A stretch of 64,000 nt of DNA. Source: Hemibagrus wyckioides (taxonomy: Eukaryota > Chordata > Actinopteri > Siluriformes > Bagridae). Of this stretch, positions 44,826-55,872 are shown one piece after another. The notes beneath the pieces were generated by a model. It had not been told where the DNA came from. It ran no database searches and worked only from the letters and a program-made list of their open reading frames with translations. Location: assembly GCF_019097595.1 (NCBI RefSeq), contig NC_080723.1:17229511-17293510 (forward strand). The letters are read 5' to 3'. The translations under genes and the position numbers were made by a program. Positions within the stretch are counted from its first letter, which is position 1; every line of letters begins with the position of its first letter.

Positions 44826-47761
44826 TGTGTTAGGAGGAAATGTAGCGCAATTGGTTTTTTTTTTTAAATGCATAAAACAAACAAGGAAAATAGTTTCAGG
44901 AAGAGGGACAGTGACTCAGCTGTTTGGACATCTAGGGCAAGTTCATTCCACCACATCGGTGCCAGAAGAGAATGATACAGATTATAAAATAAGAGACATG
45001 GACCAAATCCTTTAAGCCATCAGGGTTAAATAATTCTCTTAATCCTATCAAATTGTCTCCACACTGTATACATGTCTTGTTTTTCATTGTGCACTTCAGT
45101 GATTGACTTTACAGCATCAATCCTTTAAGAACCGTCACAGAACCCGTTGTTGAACTAGACAGACGGTGAGAGCAAAGGTGATCCTCGCATGATGACTGCC
45201 GAAGGCACTGTGCGGGTTATGGTTAACTGGTTTGTGAAAGCTTATATGCCTTGTGCAGTAGATTTTCTGATTGTTAACTTTCTTCTACCGCAAAGGTTGC
45301 TGCGTGACTCATATTTATTTATTTTTTCTCCCTTCTGTGATATCGATGTGCATCAAGGCTTCCTATTGAGCTCATTGCGAGGATTCATTGTCCTTGTAAT
45401 GGCTGCAGTTTATGGATTTGTCTCAGCTTGAGATGGATTACTATCGCCCTGTTTTCTGTTTCTATAGCAGAGCAGCAGCGAGTTTGGAAATAGTTTGAAC
45501 TTCGTGTGTTTGCACTTTAATTAGATGAAAGCCTGGTACAAGGATGATTTATTTATTTTTTATTTTTTTCGTCCTCATGTTGACATTCAAGGATTTATAA
45601 CTTTCCAAGCAGTTTATTTTTTTATGATACGCCGTTTCAGAACGACAAATTTGTGTGTCAGATGAGTTATAAGGCAATATAATAATAACACAGCAAGGTC
45701 TTGTTATTATAGGAAACTAATCGATGATGGTAGGGCATGGTGAAACCTGACAGGAATGGGAGTACTGTTCATACTTCAGAGTTTTATCTCAGAGCTGAAA
45801 TTCTGAAGTGTTTTTGTTTTATAACTACAAAAAAAAACTACAGACAGTTACAATTTTTATTCATTAAATAATTATGCCCCAGTTTTTATCCATTTATAGT
45901 TGCATGTAACATCTATGAGACAAGTTTGGGTTAATATAAGAGACTTCATTCCAGGCTGAAATGCATTATTTATCTTTCATGCCTTTCTTTCTGGAATTCT
46001 CTGGAGGCACTGTCCAGTGCTGAAATCGTTCTCCTCTATATTATGGAGATATTATTAGTGAAGTGCTGGTGCAGACCCACATGATTTATGTAAAACAGCT
46101 TTGATGTAAATTTCTACGTAAAACAGATGAGAAAGTGCCTCTTTCTGGCACGCTTTCCTCCATCTCTGTCTGACGTTCGCCCATATCAAGGCTGTCTGAG
46201 TTATTTTTGGGCGTCCTCCTGTGATTCCGATCCCACTCGGGCAGCCTATTTTTACTGCCTTTCACGTCTTGGACAGAGCCCACGTCACCAAACCTGACCG
46301 CACTACAATCTATTTTCACCTGCCTTGAGCCACGTTTTTATACTTTTCCCCCAGACCTTCGCCATTTAGCACGAATTTATTTCCCCTGTTGTTTTTGGTC
46401 AGGTGGAGAAAGCCGGGCAAGCGTTTCTCATCACAAAAGACTGTGTTGACCCTCAGGGGCAGCGGGGGAAATGAGAAAAGATGTAGATAGCAAAAGACGC
46501 CACCTTTAGCAATCAATAAATGCTGTTTTGTAGTCAGAGCTTGTCCGTCAGTGCAAACGGCTATCTCCGTCCTCCCGCAAAACTAACACGCACCGTGAAT
46601 GTTGAGATTTTTTTTTTTGTGCGAGTCTGTATTCCTAGTGGGAGCTCATCAACCGTTCGGCGTAATCAGTAGCGTCTGGGGGTCTCTGTCTGGGCATTTT
46701 GCATTTCATAGACCCTAATAATATGCCTTAGAGGCATTGGTGTGCAATAATCCTCAGCCCAAGCGCATAGAGAGAGGGTGGAGTATCACATCCTGTCATT
46801 TTCACTATGCGTCCCTCGCTCTAATTGGCTTCTTGCTGTTCATTGAAGAGGCAGCCTGATTGAGCAATGAGCCTGTGACTCTCGTCATGGCCAAAAGTGG
46901 GTTAGACTATAGCCACAGGATTGCTTCTTTAAACATAACGACTTTTTTTTTTTTTCCCCCACTCAGCACCTCTGTTTTCTCATTTCGTACCAGTCTTATT
47001 AAAATCCACACAGCTGAAATAATGAGCGTGAATCTGCATAAATTCCACGTACGGTTTGCGAGGTCTTTTCTTTTTCCTTTTTGTGTGTGCACGCAATCAT
47101 GTCAATTTGTTTGGCATGGATTCGTTAATACATATTTATATGCAGATGAAGACATTAAGCAGACATTAGCTCAATCACAACAGCTCATTCACGTGAGGGC
47201 TCAAGCAGTGTAACAAGCATTCAGCTTCCATTAACCAGCATGCTTAAAAATCCCTTAAAGTTTTACAGTTTGCAAACTTTGAGAAAGAATAAGCATGCAC
47301 TAGATTTCAGGATTTCTATTTTAAATATAGCAGCATTCAAGCATCCCATAGGACTATAAGAGATTCAGTCATTCGCACACGAAGATAGATGTAATGCATC
47401 TGAGCTGGTTTTTTTTTTTTTTTTTTTGAGCTAATGTAATCTGAAGTGCAGGTTTAGGACTAAATGTTTCTATTCTGTCAGCTGAGACATGTCTTTCTGC
47501 CAAGGATTTTGCTCATCATACTTTCAGGATTTAAGCCCTGAATCATCTGGCATTAAGCTTTTAGTAGCCCTTTTCTTTCAGGCTTTGGTCTGTAGAGCCC
47601 AGGATGGACTTTAGTTAACAATTTATTGTTGCCAGAGGATTTCAAAAAGACTGCATGAAGAACAGAATAAGCATCACTTTCAACAGTCAGACCCCGTCAG
47701 AGAATAAGAGGTGAAGTGTTAGTCTGGTTTTCCTTAAAGATATCATCATCAAAGATATGAT
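44826..47761. other. Unique, repeat-poor block; no gene recognised
   Basis: No repeat family recognised. 46.1-47.2 kb has balanced composition and several homeodomain-type taatt cores, which is weak evidence for regulatory DNA. Long T runs at 46945-46955 and 47410-47427. Confidence 0.45.
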
Positions 47762-47808
47762 TTCTGATCAACAACCCAGAGCCTTATCCATCTGAGCTGC
47801 GCCATGGC
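47762..47808 (-). mobile_element. SINE family A head remnant
   Basis: gatcaacaacccagagcctt then atccatctgagctgcgccat is the antisense of the family A tRNA-like head. Body and tail are absent. Confidence 0.55.
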
Positions 47809-47999
47809 CTTTAACATAATCCAGACAGCTACCTAGTTTGCTAGAATAAGCTAAGTAAAGGGTGAAAAAACACTCATTCTTGTTTGCAAAGTAGGAAATG
47901 GACCCCCATCTCCTACATGAAGGCACTTATCAAACCCTGCTCTCCACAATGTTCCTGACTTGACCCCCCACCTACCTTAAAATACAAGGATGACACGCA
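47809..47999. other. Spacer
   Basis: Nothing recognised. Confidence 0.4.
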
Positions 48000-48290
48000 T
48001 CAACGCTCTTCTCTGCCCGGCTACCCAGATGTTGGAATGGACTTCCCCTGACTGTACAAACAGCTTAGTCACTTTCTCAAGACTCACAAAGACTCAAGAC
48101 CTACCTCATTCCCAAGAACTAATTAAATTTGTACGCACTCCTCTCTCAGAGCTTGTTTTTACTCCCAGTTTCCAATCTATTTATACTAGCTTGAGGATAT
48201 GTTTTTAACAAACACCACGAAGCACTCCTGTAAGTCAGCCTGCATAAAGATGCCTGCCAGAAGCTGTAGAAAGGAAACCGTATGGAGACC
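48000..48290 (+). repeat. LINE 3' fragment (L2/CR1-like)
   Basis: gatgttggaatggacttccc followed by gactcaagacctacctcatt matches the C-terminal tail motif. The following UTR ends in gcactcctgtaagtcagcct then gcataaagatgcctgcc, the family tail. Confidence 0.65.
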
Positions 48291-48679
48291 TTAAACCCTA
48301 AACCTCGCTCAATATGCCGTAGGTTGAGTCAGCGTTTTTCCGTGGATGTTGGGAAATCAACGCATTAACACCCGAAAAGTCGGCCCGTGGAATCTGATAG
48401 CATGTTCGGACGCTGTGGTGGCAGACAGCCGACTGCAGGGAGTGTAAAGTGTCACTCAGTGCGCTTTCTACCACTTAGCAGACCACAGGCTTAGGCTTTT
48501 TAAGTAGATTAAGATTTAAGTACATTTGAAAAAATTTGATACGTTGCAAATCGGCGGCTGGGAAAAGTACTTTGACGGCTCATCTTAAGCTTACAGTGGC
48601 AGTGAACTTACGCTGTTATTTAATTTTAGACTTATTTATGTATTACTATCCGTTCTGTCCATTTTTCTCTGCGTGCCCT
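48291..48679. other. No recognised feature
   Basis: Unique-looking DNA. Confidence 0.4.
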
Positions 48680-49085
48680 CTAGAACAAAAGTTTGTACAC
48701 CCCTACCATCACACCCAAATGTGCTTGTTGAACAGATTCCAGATTTATTCCTCCTTTACTCCAATCTTCTGCAAAGTCTTTCCACTAGATGATGGAGATA
48801 GCTGTGATCATTCAGCTACAAGAGCATTAGTGAGATCAGACATTTGATGTTGTAAGAATGAGGAGGTCTGGGGTTCAGTCAGTGTTCCTCTGTGCTGGAC
48901 ACGCCCGTTTTTCTACTCCAACCTTCTCACACCATGTCTTCATGGAGCTGGCTTTGTGCACAGGGGCATTGTCATGTTGGAACAGGTTTTAGCCTTTTAG
49001 TTACAGTGAAGGGAAATTGTAAAGCTATAGCGTGTAATGACATTCTATACAAAGTCTGTCCAATATTGTGGCAACAGTTTGGGGT
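48680..49085 (-). mobile_element. Tc1-derived MITE, decayed
   Basis: The left side aaaagtttgtacacccctac then catcacacccaaatgtgctt matches the 28903 copy. The interior antisense includes caccatgtcttcatggagct, ggctttgtgcacaggggcat and tgtcatgttggaaca, which is the second-Asp region of a Tc1 transposase on the minus strand. The right terminus near 49060-49085 is degraded. Confidence 0.75.
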
Positions 49086-49204
49086 TCAGGTGGTCAAGCT
49101 TTTGGTCATGAGGTTGCACCATGTGTTATTCTTGCAACTCTTGGAGAAACAGGAACATGGTAAGGAATGTAAGTCACTAATGGTTTCTTGGTGATTAATG
49201 TGTG

Positions 49205-49400
49205 AAGCAGGGGTGCATGGTGACACAGCGACTCCCTGTTCGATCCTGAGCTCTGGTTACTGACTTTCACATTTGTGCATGGGTCTCCATCCAGGTTCTC
49301 TGGTTTCCTGTCAAAAACCTGCCTTAAAATGCTTAGACTTTGCCCATCCAGCATTCCAGAGATCCACCATGACTCTGACTAGTTGAATGAATGCATGAAG
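49205..49400 (+). mobile_element. SINE family B, diverged
   Basis: catggtgacacagcgactcc, ctgttcgatcctgagctctg (B-box region), ccatccaggttctctggttt and a gaatgaatgcatgaag tail occur in family B order. Confidence 0.5.
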
Positions 49401-50154
49401 GGATTTATGGATACAACCAGCAGTCATAATTGTTTATACTGGTCTGGAGGAATGTAAGCGGTTGCATTACTATCGGGGTCTGATGAAGGAAGAAATCTTG
49501 CACAATGGCTAATTAAATAAGTTACAACCACTTACACAGCAGGTTTCCTCAGGAACCTATTTTCCAGGCCTTGTTAAATCATAGTGTAGAGAACATTCAC
49601 ACTGAGCAGTAGTGATGATTCATTGGATGTTGTCCAGTTGGCATATGGTGGTGGTGGTGGTTTTATCTGTTTCAGCTCTAGTGACAATTGGAAGGAATTG
49701 AAGACAGTTTGTTATTAATTCTTGACTGTTCAAGTTGTTTAAATATCAAGTGGACATATCTTAAATAGAGTCACTGTCACAAATGACAATGGAGGAGGCG
49801 GAGGCAGATGCAATTGCAGGTAACAACTTTTAATACATTCCAAACAAGACTGCCCGAAACAGAGGCAGAATCGAGGTAAAAAAACAAAACAAAACAGGCA
49901 GCGGTCAAGCGATGTGCGAACAGAATATCAAAGTATGGGTTAAACCAAAAATAACCTTTTTAACCTTTTTGGTCAGGGTCACAAACTAGAGAGCAATGCA
50001 ATAAACAAAAGGCTTGGTAATGTGAGACAGTGTGAGCTGAGCAGATAGTGTGTGCTGTGCATACTGAATGTCCCTCATAAACAGTGAGAGTGAGTGTGAA
50101 GCTGATTGAACACAGGTGTGTTCAATCAGTAGCTGTGTGACTGTCAGCATGGGA

Positions 50155-50155
<1 letters not shown>
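49401..50155. other. No recognised feature
   Basis: Unique-looking, with a GGT run at 49650-49663 and a near-perfect short palindrome at 50104-50129 (gattgaacacaggtg / tgtgttcaatc). Confidence 0.45.

Positions 50156-50209
<54 letters not shown>
50156..50209. repeat. (TG)27 tract
   Basis: Pure alternating TG over 54 bp, a potential Z-DNA former, 90 bp upstream of the polypyrimidine array. Confidence 0.97.
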
Positions 50210-50211
<2 letters not shown>

Positions 50212-50298
50212 TAATGGGCCCCGGTGTCTGCTGGGAGCTGGAGTTCCTGACTGTAGCTGACATGACTGTCAGATTGTATCTTTCAGTTCTTATTCCCT

Positions 50299-50299
<1 letters not shown>

Positions 50300-50335
<36 letters not shown>

Positions 50336-50540
50336 TACTCTCTCATTCACTCTCTCGTTCACTCTTTCTTTCATTCATTTACTCACTCACTCAGTGTCTC
50401 TCTTTCTCTCTCTCTCTCTCTCTCACTCTCACTCACTCAAACCCTGCCCCACTGTCCCAAGCCCCCCCCAGACAGCCCCCCCCTCTTACTCACTCAAACC
50501 CTGCCCCACTGTCCCCAGCCCCCCATTCAGACAGCCCACC

Positions 50541-50589
<49 letters not shown>

Positions 50590-50786
50590 ACTCAAACCCT
50601 GCCCCATTGTCCCCAGCCCCCCCCCCACTCAGACAGCCCACCCTCCCCCCACTCTCTCTCTCACTCACTCAAACCCTGCCCCCCCACTCAGACAGCCCAC
50701 CCTCTCTCCCTCTCTCTCTCGCCCCCCCCCTCTCTCTCACTCACTCAAACCCTGCCCTACTGTCCCCAGCCCCCCCACTCAGACAG

Positions 50787-50829
<43 letters not shown>

Positions 50830-50948
50830 CCTCAAACCCTGCCCTACTGTCACCACCCCCCCCCCCCACTCAGACAGCCCACTCTCTCTCTCTCTCACTC
50901 ACTCAAACCTTGCCCTACTGTCCCCAGCCCCCCCCCCCACTCAGACAG

Positions 50949-50983
<35 letters not shown>

Positions 50984-51080
50984 ACTCACTCACTCAAACC
51001 CTGCCCCACTGCCCCCCCACTCAGACAGCCCACCCTCTCTCTCTCTCTCTCTCCCTCTCTCTCTTTCTCTTTTCTCTGTC
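50300..51080. repeat. Polypyrimidine minisatellite (CT runs plus C-rich spacer)
   Basis: About eight units, each a CT run followed by cactcactcaaaccctgccc, a ctgtccccagcccccc block and actcagacagcccaccc. Unit length varies with the CT and C runs. The plus strand is overwhelmingly C and T for 780 bp. The 298-codon frame here (SLSLSLSL with LTHSNPAPLSP) is the repeat in translation. Confidence 0.97.
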
Positions 51081-52937
51081 TTAAAGTTAGTAAAAGAAAA
51101 TGCACCTTGAGGATGTGACTGACATCAGATCAATATTCTTCTTTAAAAAAAAATTCTCTTCAAGAACCTTAGAACAAATTGGGATTTGGGGAAAGTTGTG
51201 TTATAGCATATTTAACTATTGTAGCTGACGGGGAAAAAGCTGAGCAGTAGTCTCCTCGGTGTTTTTCTGATCATGAGATCAATGTTGTCTTGTGTAAATA
51301 TTGATCAACAAATGATAGCCAGTGAAGATGTTTAAATAATAATAATAAAGGAAATGGTAGCTAATATTAATTATTATGACCGTATTATAAAGTTATAATA
51401 TTATTAGAATTAATATAAATTATAATATTAATTTTTAGAATTAATATAATAATTTCTTTCACCTCAGTAATCATATTAATTATAATGAATTATTTTAAAT
51501 TATTTTCTATATATTCTTTCTTTTGCCTGTACAGATAATTCTATTTCTATTGCACCTATATTTATTTTATTTTTTATTTTTTTATTTTCGATTTTTATGA
51601 CATCCATTTCACTCCATGTCATGCTGCGTATGTAAGAATTTAAATTCGTAATAAAACACATTTAGGGATTTACCAGCAGACTAAGGTGCTTCATTATAGA
51701 CATAAATGCTTGAAATACTTTAAAATGCTCCCATCCGAATAGACAGTTTTAAGTTAAAATGACTAGTATCCCGAAAAAAAAAGTATCCTTAATCCTCTCA
51801 TATATTATTTAAAGGCAATCTATAGAGAAATATTACTTGTATTCAAGATATATACTTGCTAAGATATTATTATTCTCTAGTGCAGACAGGGGGAATGTAT
51901 ACATACATCATCTTCATGCCAAGCCGGAAGAACAAGCTACTTCAATAACTGTGGCTCGCTCCCATTTATCTAATACTGTCCAGCGGTTATGTTTTGAGTC
52001 ATAAAACAAAGGTATTTCTTTTGCTCCTAAATTTTCATTTCGTATACACCGGCACTGCTTACAGCTCTCCCTTAAGGCGGTGCATTAAATATTCCCACAG
52101 TATCATATCCAAACCCCTAACAAAAAAAAAATAACCGAAGATAAAGCTAGTGGAAAAGTTCGAGTCATTTTGCAAAGTTTAAACAGCGTCTGATCAATGC
52201 GCTGTCTAACATGCTGCGCTTAAAAACCATCACGCACATCCGACTGGCTCTAAACAAGCGGCACAGCAGAAGCACGGCTCTAGCGTGGCTGATGAATTGC
52301 ACAGGGAGTAACGATGTCAACCAGCTGCTTTTCCCACACAGGCGTAAGCTCAGCGCCCGAGCCGGATTAACACAGAGGTGCACAGGAGATCAGCCCGAGG
52401 ATAGAGATAGAGATTGAGATCGGTGCTGTAAGTGCTAGAGTTAAGCAGTATTTTTTTTTTTTTTTTTTTTAAACAGCTTGAGGATAGTCTTGTGATGCAG
52501 ATAGATATTGCTGACCTGCAGCACTCCAACACCTGCTCTACTCCCTCGCCTTATTCTCACTTAGTACCTGCAAATCAGTGGTCCTGCTAAGCTTTACTCT
52601 ATATAGAGTGTTTTAATGATAGTCGTACATCGGCGTCTGAAGGTGTTAGTTTTCTGACTCTGATTTTAAATAGCTTTATTGACAGTATGAATTTTCCTTT
52701 AATTGCCATAATGTTCTATTTAGCACTACAGTAACTTGACTGCTGTGAGGTTCTATGCAAGTAACATATACATGCATAATGTAAGCAACTTGAGGCCAAA
52801 TCAGGTAAGAGACAAGATGTCAAATATGAATTTTTATTCTGTAAAGGTATTCATTAGGACTAGCAGAGTTAAAGATAATTAGTGTTTATGCAACGGAGAA
52901 GTATTTAAGAGCACTTTCGGAATCCTCGTAATAGAAT
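51081..52937. other. No gene recognised
   Basis: AT-rich to about 51900, more balanced after. Poly-T of about 22 at 52450-52471. No repeat family recognised. Confidence 0.45.
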
Positions 52938-53447
52938 ATGTGCCCCAACGTGAGCTATATATCAAGAAAACACAGAAATCTCTACATCTCCACTAAGATG
53001 GATGGCCCAAAGCGGTGTATTTTTCATATTTATGGGAAGCACAAGTTACTCATCTTCCTCAGAGGAAAATATTGTCCATCATCGAGCAATATTTATATCA
53101 CAACATTTTCCCGCTGTGACAGACAGGAGAAAGCCTCGGATCAGAAGTCGGGATTAGAGATCAGAACAGACGCTGCGCTTTTCATCTACATGGCTCACCG
53201 TAGGATTGGATGTCTGGGAAATTTTTTGAAAAATACAGCCCTGGAAAAGCCATCCGGCTTCTTTCTGCGGATCTGGTGCTCCCGAGTCCAAAAAAACACC
53301 CTTCTTCTCATAGCGCTCCGGGATCAAGAGTACGCAACCTTCATGCCGGTCGGAATACCGTTCCGTTCCGTTCACGCCGTGAACACACCGAAAACCCGGA
53401 TAGAAATAAATTTGATGCAATATTTACACCAAGATAATGCATATTAG
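52938..53447 (+). other. 169-codon open frame, unassigned
   Basis: The longest frame in the window that is not made by a repeat or a transposon. It starts MCPNVSYISRKHRN and ends LMQYLHQDNAY. No transmembrane run, signal peptide or known motif is evident. A minus-strand frame of 88 codons (53154-53420) overlaps. In 64 kb of mixed composition one frame of this length is not remarkable, so I do not call it a gene. Confidence 0.15.
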
Positions 53448-54039
53448 CACATGCTCTGTTCAAACATGCACGATTAAGAGCATCTTAAATAAATAGACTC
53501 ACCTACAGTCACATTTAATTGTTCTAACACAAAAAGCTAATTTGCTTTATGGGGAAAAAAATGTTCTGTTGCACAATAATAGCTGCTGTGTGGAGGACAA
53601 AAAAAAAAACAAAACAGGTGAAGGAATAAATGATCACTCTGTCTGTTCATGCCATTATCCAGAATGAGACAGAACATGTTGTACAAATCCACTATGGGAC
53701 TTCTTTATTTCCAGCTGCACAGCTTGTTCCGTCTCTTTTCTGACCTGACCAGCGTGTCATTTCTTATGTCATGCAGTCAAACCGTTAGATTGCCATTTCT
53801 TCCGCTAATCAGAGAGATGGCGAAAAGCAAGGCGGATACGATGCATATCAGTGTTGCTAAGGGAGGACCACACCTATGAGCTTTAGGATTTTAAACAGTT
53901 TTGCACTCAAGTCTTCGTCAGTGAGCTATTGACAAACTTCATGTTATAGTTACGAATCGACTGGATACACTATCGCACTTAATGTCTGCACAGGAAATGA
54001 ATAATAATCACACTCTGGTGTCACTCAGATAAGGATGGG
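53448..54039. other. No recognised feature
   Basis: Unique-looking. Confidence 0.4.
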
Positions 54040-54235
54040 TTGCCTTTTGAGTCTGGATCCTCTCAAAGCTCTTTCATATTGTCTCAGGGAGTTTTTCCTT
54101 CACATCATCTCTAGCTCACTCATTAGGGATACATTGCTATGTTTCTAATATATATACTGAATTTATATATTCCTTTAAAGCTGCTTTGTAGACAGTGTAA
54201 GGAATATACAAATAAAGTAATAAACAAATTGAACT
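54040..54235 (+). repeat. Dispersed repeat G
   Basis: Begins gagtctggatcctctcaaag, continues tcagggagtttttccttcac and ctcattagggataca, and ends tttaaagctgctttgtagac then aaataaagtaataaacaaat. This order is characteristic of a very common fish dispersed repeat with a cctctcaaggtttcttcc start and a tgctttgagacaatg end. Family not named. Confidence 0.6.
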
Positions 54236-54252
54236 GAAGGCTTGTGGGAGCA

Positions 54253-54276
54253 TGCCGCTATAGGAAAACAATCAGC
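54253..54276. repeat. Short dispersed motif copy
   Basis: tgccgctataggaaaacaat plus cagc, related to 42364-42387 and 43675-43699. Confidence 0.5.
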
Positions 54277-54299
54277 GTGTTAGTGTGACACAGCTTGTT

Positions 54300-54443
54300 G
54301 GGGCAGTGAAAGCTCAAGTGGTTAAGGCTCTGGGTTAAGATCGGTATTCCTGCCCCACCACCACCAAGCTGCCACCGTTGGGCCCTTGAGCAAAGCCCCC
54401 AACCCACCCTGCTCCAGGGGCACTGAATCATGGCTAAACCTGC
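54300..54443 (+). mobile_element. SINE family A, 3' truncated by CT tract
   Basis: gcagtgaaagctcaagtggt then taaggctctgggttaagatc is the tRNA-like head. The body continues to ccctgctccaggggcactga and catggctaaacctgcactct, where a CT microsatellite replaces the normal tail. Confidence 0.75.
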
Positions 54444-54493
54444 ACTCTCTCTCTCTCTCGCTCTCGCTCTCTCTCTCTCTCTCTCTCTCGCTC

Positions 54494-54545
<52 letters not shown>
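54444..54545. repeat. (CT)n microsatellite
   Basis: About 100 bp of CT with occasional G interruptions (ctcg), starting inside the SINE A body. Confidence 0.97.
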
Positions 54546-54551
<6 letters not shown>

Positions 54552-55330
54552 CTCATTATCCATTCATTTAGCCTTTTGGATTACACTTACTGTTTCCTGT
54601 GTCTTACTATAGAAAGATAACTAGCACATTCTAATAATAAACACTCTACCTGGTGTGTTGTTTTTGTCACAGCAGCTGTTATAGATAATGAATCAACACC
54701 TTCTGAGCAATCAGAATGGAGAATATAACAGCGCTGTGGCGTGTTTTAAAGTCACATTAAAGAACTGATGTTTAATCATTAAATGAAAAACAGTAATCGT
54801 ATTCGATCCCATGATCTAAGAAAAGATCAGGTTCAATAGGTATGGTTTTATTTCAGCTGGAATTGTCATTATCTGTTGAAATAGAGTATATCTGTATACA
54901 TGCATGCAGTAACGTTAATGATTCAGTGCTTCAGATTCATTTTCAGATATCATTTATTTTTTCTCCACGTTGTCGTTGCCTGACAGTTTACAGCAAAATA
55001 ATGGTGTTGATCAGTCTCCATTCTTTAGGATATAATTCAACAAGAAACGACTACGCTATAATTACGAGCTCGGCTGTTTATTTGGCCGGGTTAAGAGTTT
55101 TGAAGCGCATCACCTCATTACCGAGTGCCTGGCGCTTGGTCTGATTAGTCACAGGAGGGGGTCTGACCCAGAACACTTCAGCTATACAGCTACTCTTCTC
55201 TTCGCTTTGTTGTCTGGAGGCGTATTTTTCTTTATTCTACCTCGGATTTTTCTGATTCTGATTGGGCAGAAGGCGAACGTTAAGCTCCGGCAGTAGCGTC
55301 AAGTATAAACTATAATCCTTCAACTATAAA
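54546..55330. repeat. Dispersed repeat F segments
   Basis: 54660-54740 is the inverted counterpart of 41800-41890, and 55252-55320 a direct counterpart. The sequence between is AT-rich and may be MITE interior. Boundaries are not resolvable by eye. Confidence 0.4.
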
Positions 55331-55754
55331 TCAAGTCTCAGGATATTAATAATAAACGGATTAAAATGTGTTTTTATGTAACAAAGAAAACTAGAGTATG
55401 TGACTGATTCATTGCTTTGATTTCATTTATTTTATTTTATTTTATTTTATTTTATTTTATTTTTATTTATTAGATTCCAGAAAGAGAAACATGAATTGGG
55501 AACTACTGTTTAAAGCTGTGATAACAAATAAAAACACTTAGTAGTAATTTCTCAACTTTAAATGTAACGATAAATGGATAAAAAGTCTGATGTGTTGTTT
55601 ATGAATAAATATATAACCACTGTCATACTCCGAGATTTGCTGTCAATGGAAAATAATCCAGTCTGAGGTGGTAAAAGTAACCAGCGTGTCATTGCTTATT
55701 TCTCCATAATTGCACAACCCTATGTGTTTTATTCTTATTCAACTCTTTTTCTCC
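55331..55754. other. Spacer with TTTTA tract
   Basis: TTTTA/TTTA tract at 55425-55470. Otherwise nothing recognised. Confidence 0.5.
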
Positions 55755-55872
55755 TTGGCCCTTGATCGAAACTCCTAACCCTCTCCTCTCCAGACACACT
55801 GTATCATGACTGACCCTGCACCCGAGCCCCAACTTGCTATCAAGCTCCAATATGCAAAGAAATGATTTCTGC
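55755..55872 (+). mobile_element. SINE family A, 3' half
   Basis: ggcccttgatcgaaactcct, aaccctctcctctccagaca, ctgtatcatgactgaccctg and caatatgcaaagaaatgatt follow the family A body. The head is missing. Confidence 0.6.

Noticed and set aside
50214..51110. 298-codon frame rich in SLSLSL and NPAPLSP
   Set aside because: Produced by the CT/C-rich minisatellite. No conserved domain.
54258..54612. Frames with RERERE or LSLSLS runs
   Set aside because: Products of the CT tract joined to a SINE.
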